A stretch of 7,404 nt of DNA from CAMCXT01 sp046302715. GTDB lineage: Bacteria; Bacteroidota; Bacteroidia; M30B66. Positions 5,592 through 7,404 of this stretch are shown in pieces (position 1 is the first letter of the stretch; the number at the start of each line of letters is the position of its first letter). The stretch is from NCBI GenBank assembly GCA_046302715.1, contig JBKCHQ010000241.1, positions 1-7,404 on the forward strand, given 5' to 3'. Below the pieces are notes generated by a model. It made no database searches. It was not told where the DNA came from and saw nothing but the letters and a program-made list of their open reading frames with translations. Both the position numbers and the translations under genes were made by a program.

Positions 5592-7404
5592 ATGTGCGGA
5601 ATTGTAGCATATCTTGGAAATAAGGAAGCCTATCCTATTTTAATAAAAGGCCTGCACAGGCTTGAGTACCGAGGGTACGACAGTGCCGGTATTGCATTGT
5701 TGAACAAAGAAGAGTCTATCCGTCTTTATAAGTGCAAAGGTAAAGTTTCGGATTTGGAGGCATTCGCTTCAGGCAAAGACACTACCGGAACACTCGGCGT
5801 TGGACATACGCGATGGGCTACCCACGGCGTACCGGACGACAAAAATGCGCATCCCCATTTTTCCGAATCAGGCAATCTGGTAATTATTCATAATGGAATT
5901 ATCGAGAATTATGCATCGCTTAAAAAAGAACTCCAAAACCGGGGGCATGTTTTCAAAAGCGATACCGATACAGAGGTGCTCATTTATCTGATCGAGAATA
6001 TTCAAAAAAACGAAGGTGTTGACTTATTTACGGCCGTAATGACTGCGCTCAACCAAGTGGTGGGGGCGTATGCAATCGTTATTCTTTCTAAAGACAATCC
6101 CGATTTGATGATTGGCGCTAAGAAAGGAAGTCCATTAGTAGTTGGGGTTGGACAGAATCATGAGTTTTTTATTGCCTCCGATGCTACTCCCATTATCGAA
6201 TACACCCGCAATGTGGTGTATTTGAATGATGAAGAGATTGTATTATTGGAACGCGGTAAGGAAATGAAGATTAAAACCATCCGCAATCAAGATAAAACGC
6301 CTTATGTGCAAGAACTCGAGATGCAGCTTGAAACCATCGAGAAGGGAGGTTTCGACCATTTCATGCTTAAAGAAATACACGAGCAGCCCCGAAGCATTCG
6401 TGATAACATGCGTGGACGTTTAAATATCGAACTTCGCGAGGTAACGCTGGGCGGGATTATCGATTATCAAAGCAAAATACTGAATGCCAATCGCATCATT
6501 ATTGTGGCCTGTGGCACCTCATGGCATGCCGGTTTGGTGGGCGAATATCTTATTGAGGATTTGGCGCGCATCCCCGTAGAGGTAGAATATGCCTCCGAAT
6601 TCCGATACCGCAACCCGATTATTACCGAAAAAGATTTGGTAATCGCCATTTCGCAATCGGGAGAAACCGCCGACACCCTTGCGGCTATCGAATTGGCTAA
6701 ATCAAAAGGGGCTACCATTTTTGGAATTTGTAACGTGGTGGGAAGCTCTATTGCCCGAGCCACACATGCCGGTTCATATACCCATGCCGGACCCGAGATC
6801 GGTGTGGCTTCTACAAAGGCTTTTACAGCTCAGGTTACCGTATTAACGTTAATGGCAATTGTTTTTGCGCATAAAAAAGGGACCATCCCTGAACGCAAAT
6901 ACCATCAGCTGCTTTTTGGCCTCGATGCCATTCCTGGCCTGATTGAGAAAATGCTTAAAACCGACGAACAGGTACGTTACATCAGCAGCATATACAAAGA
7001 TGCCAATAACTTCCTTTATTTGGGAAGAAGTTACAATTTCCCTATTGCACTTGAGGGGGCGCTTAAGCTTAAAGAAATTTCATACATCCATGCCGAAGGT
7101 TATCCAGCGGCCGAAATGAAACATGGGCCTATTGCACTTATTGATGAAAATATGCCTGTAGTTGTAATTGCGCCCAATAAAGGTGCGTATGAGAAAATTT
7201 TAAGTAACGTGCAGGAAGTTAAAGCGCGTGGCGGTAAAATCATCGCTATTGTTACCGAAGGTGACACAGACGTGGCCGGCTTGGCCGATCATGTTATTGA
7301 AATACCCGAAACCGAGGAAGAACTTACTCCGTTGGTATCGGTAATTCCGCTGCAATTGCTGGCCTATCATATTGCCATTATGCGTGGTTGCAATGTGGAT
7401 CAAC
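5592..7404 (+). CDS. glmS: Glutamine--fructose-6-phosphate aminotransferase (isomerizing), C-terminal end outside window
   Basis: This enzyme makes glucosamine-6-phosphate from fructose-6-phosphate and glutamine, the first step toward UDP-GlcNAc for peptidoglycan and LPS. In all, 604 residues are present; the family has about 610-615, so only some ten residues are lost at the window edge. The glutaminase domain (1 to about 240) starts M-C-G-I-V, with catalytic Cys2, then R-G-Y-D-S-A-G at 27-33, T-R-W-A-T-H-G at 73-79 and H-N-G at 100-102. Two SIS sugar domains follow, with C-G-T-S at 307-310, S-Q-S-G-E-T at 354-359, S-T-K-A-F-T, and L-K-L-K-E through K-H-G-P; Lys492, Glu495 and His511 match the isomerase residues of E. 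coli GlmS. The last visible residues, C-N-V-D-Q, lead into the conserved tail whose catalytic Lys falls outside. The start is certain because Cys must follow Met. It lies 14 bp after the DUF4270 gene and has its own candidate promoter. Confidence 0.97.
   Translation, partial: MCGIVAYLGNKEAYPILIKGLHRLEYRGYDSAGIALLNKEESIRLYKCKGKVSDLEAFASGKDTTGTLGVGHTRWATHGVPDDKNAHPHFSESGNLVIIHNGIIENYASLKKELQNRGHVFKSDTDTEVLIYLIENIQKNEGVDLFTAVMTALNQVVGAYAIVILSKDNPDLMIGAKKGSPLVVGVGQNHEFFIASDATPIIEYTRNVVYLNDEEIVLLERGKEMKIKTIRNQDKTPYVQELEMQLETIEKGGFDHFMLKEIHEQPRSIRDNMRGRLNIELREVTLGGIIDYQSKILNANRIIIVACGTSWHAGLVGEYLIEDLARIPVEVEYASEFRYRNPIITEKDLVIAISQSGETADTLAAIELAKSKGATIFGICNVVGSSIARATHAGSYTHAGPEIGVASTKAFTAQVTVLTLMAIVFAHKKGTIPERKYHQLLFGLDAIPGLIEKMLKTDEQVRYISSIYKDANNFLYLGRSYNFPIALEGALKLKEISYIHAEGYPAAEMKHGPIALIDENMPVVVIAPNKGAYEKILSNVQEVKARGGKIIAIVTEGDTDVAGLADHVIEIPETEEELTPLVSVIPLQLLAYHIAIMRGCNVDQ

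Noticed and set aside
6467..6763. A 98-codon minus-strand frame within glmS
   Set aside because: It lies wholly inside the conserved SIS domain coding region of glmS on the opposite strand, with no recognisable product.

Overview
The window looks like chromosomal DNA of a member of the Bacteroidota, most likely of the Flavobacteriales/Cytophagales type. Three things point there. The gene set includes a DUF4270 lipoprotein and a half-length glycogen-synthase-like protein next to glmS. Translation starts lack recognisable Shine-Dalgarno sequences. Several promoters match the Bacteroidota-specific TTTG / TAnnTTTG pattern with a 19-base spacer. I cannot name the species.

The layout is two divergent gene clusters around a 244-bp intergenic region (3148-3391). 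The leftward (minus-strand) cluster reads panC, panD, an eight-helix flippase-like membrane protein (YbhN/LPG_synthase_TM family), rfaE2 (ADP-heptose-forming adenylyltransferase) and a small lipocalin-like lipoprotein cut by the left edge. The last four bases of sense lie close together: panC to panD 47 bp, panD to flippase 9 bp, flippase and rfaE2 overlapping by 8 bp, and 46 bp before the lipoprotein. The rightward cluster reads a shortened GT5 (glycogen/starch synthase-like) protein, a DUF4270 lipoprotein 23 bp later, and glmS 14 bp after that, cut by the right edge only about ten residues before its end.

The leftward cluster combines the last two steps of pantothenate synthesis (beta-alanine from PanD, joined to pantoate by PanC; no panB is present) with envelope functions. 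RfaE2 makes a nucleotide-activated heptose for LPS, and the flippase-like protein sits in the inner membrane. The rightward cluster feeds the envelope as well: GlmS makes glucosamine-6-phosphate, the entry to peptidoglycan and LPS amino sugars. The DUF4270 protein is a predicted lipoprotein of unknown role. All core genes look intact, with their active-site motifs, and there are no mobile elements, RNA genes or CRISPR arrays.

The main points of interest are the GT5-like protein, which has lost its C-terminal half and several catalytic motifs but keeps an open frame, and a set of promoters of almost identical design. Two of these (before panD and before the terminal lipoprotein) leave room for only a very short 5' leader. 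A third lies inside the 3' end of the DUF4270 gene and would let glmS be transcribed on its own. I found no clearly new multi-gene system; this is mostly a housekeeping region.
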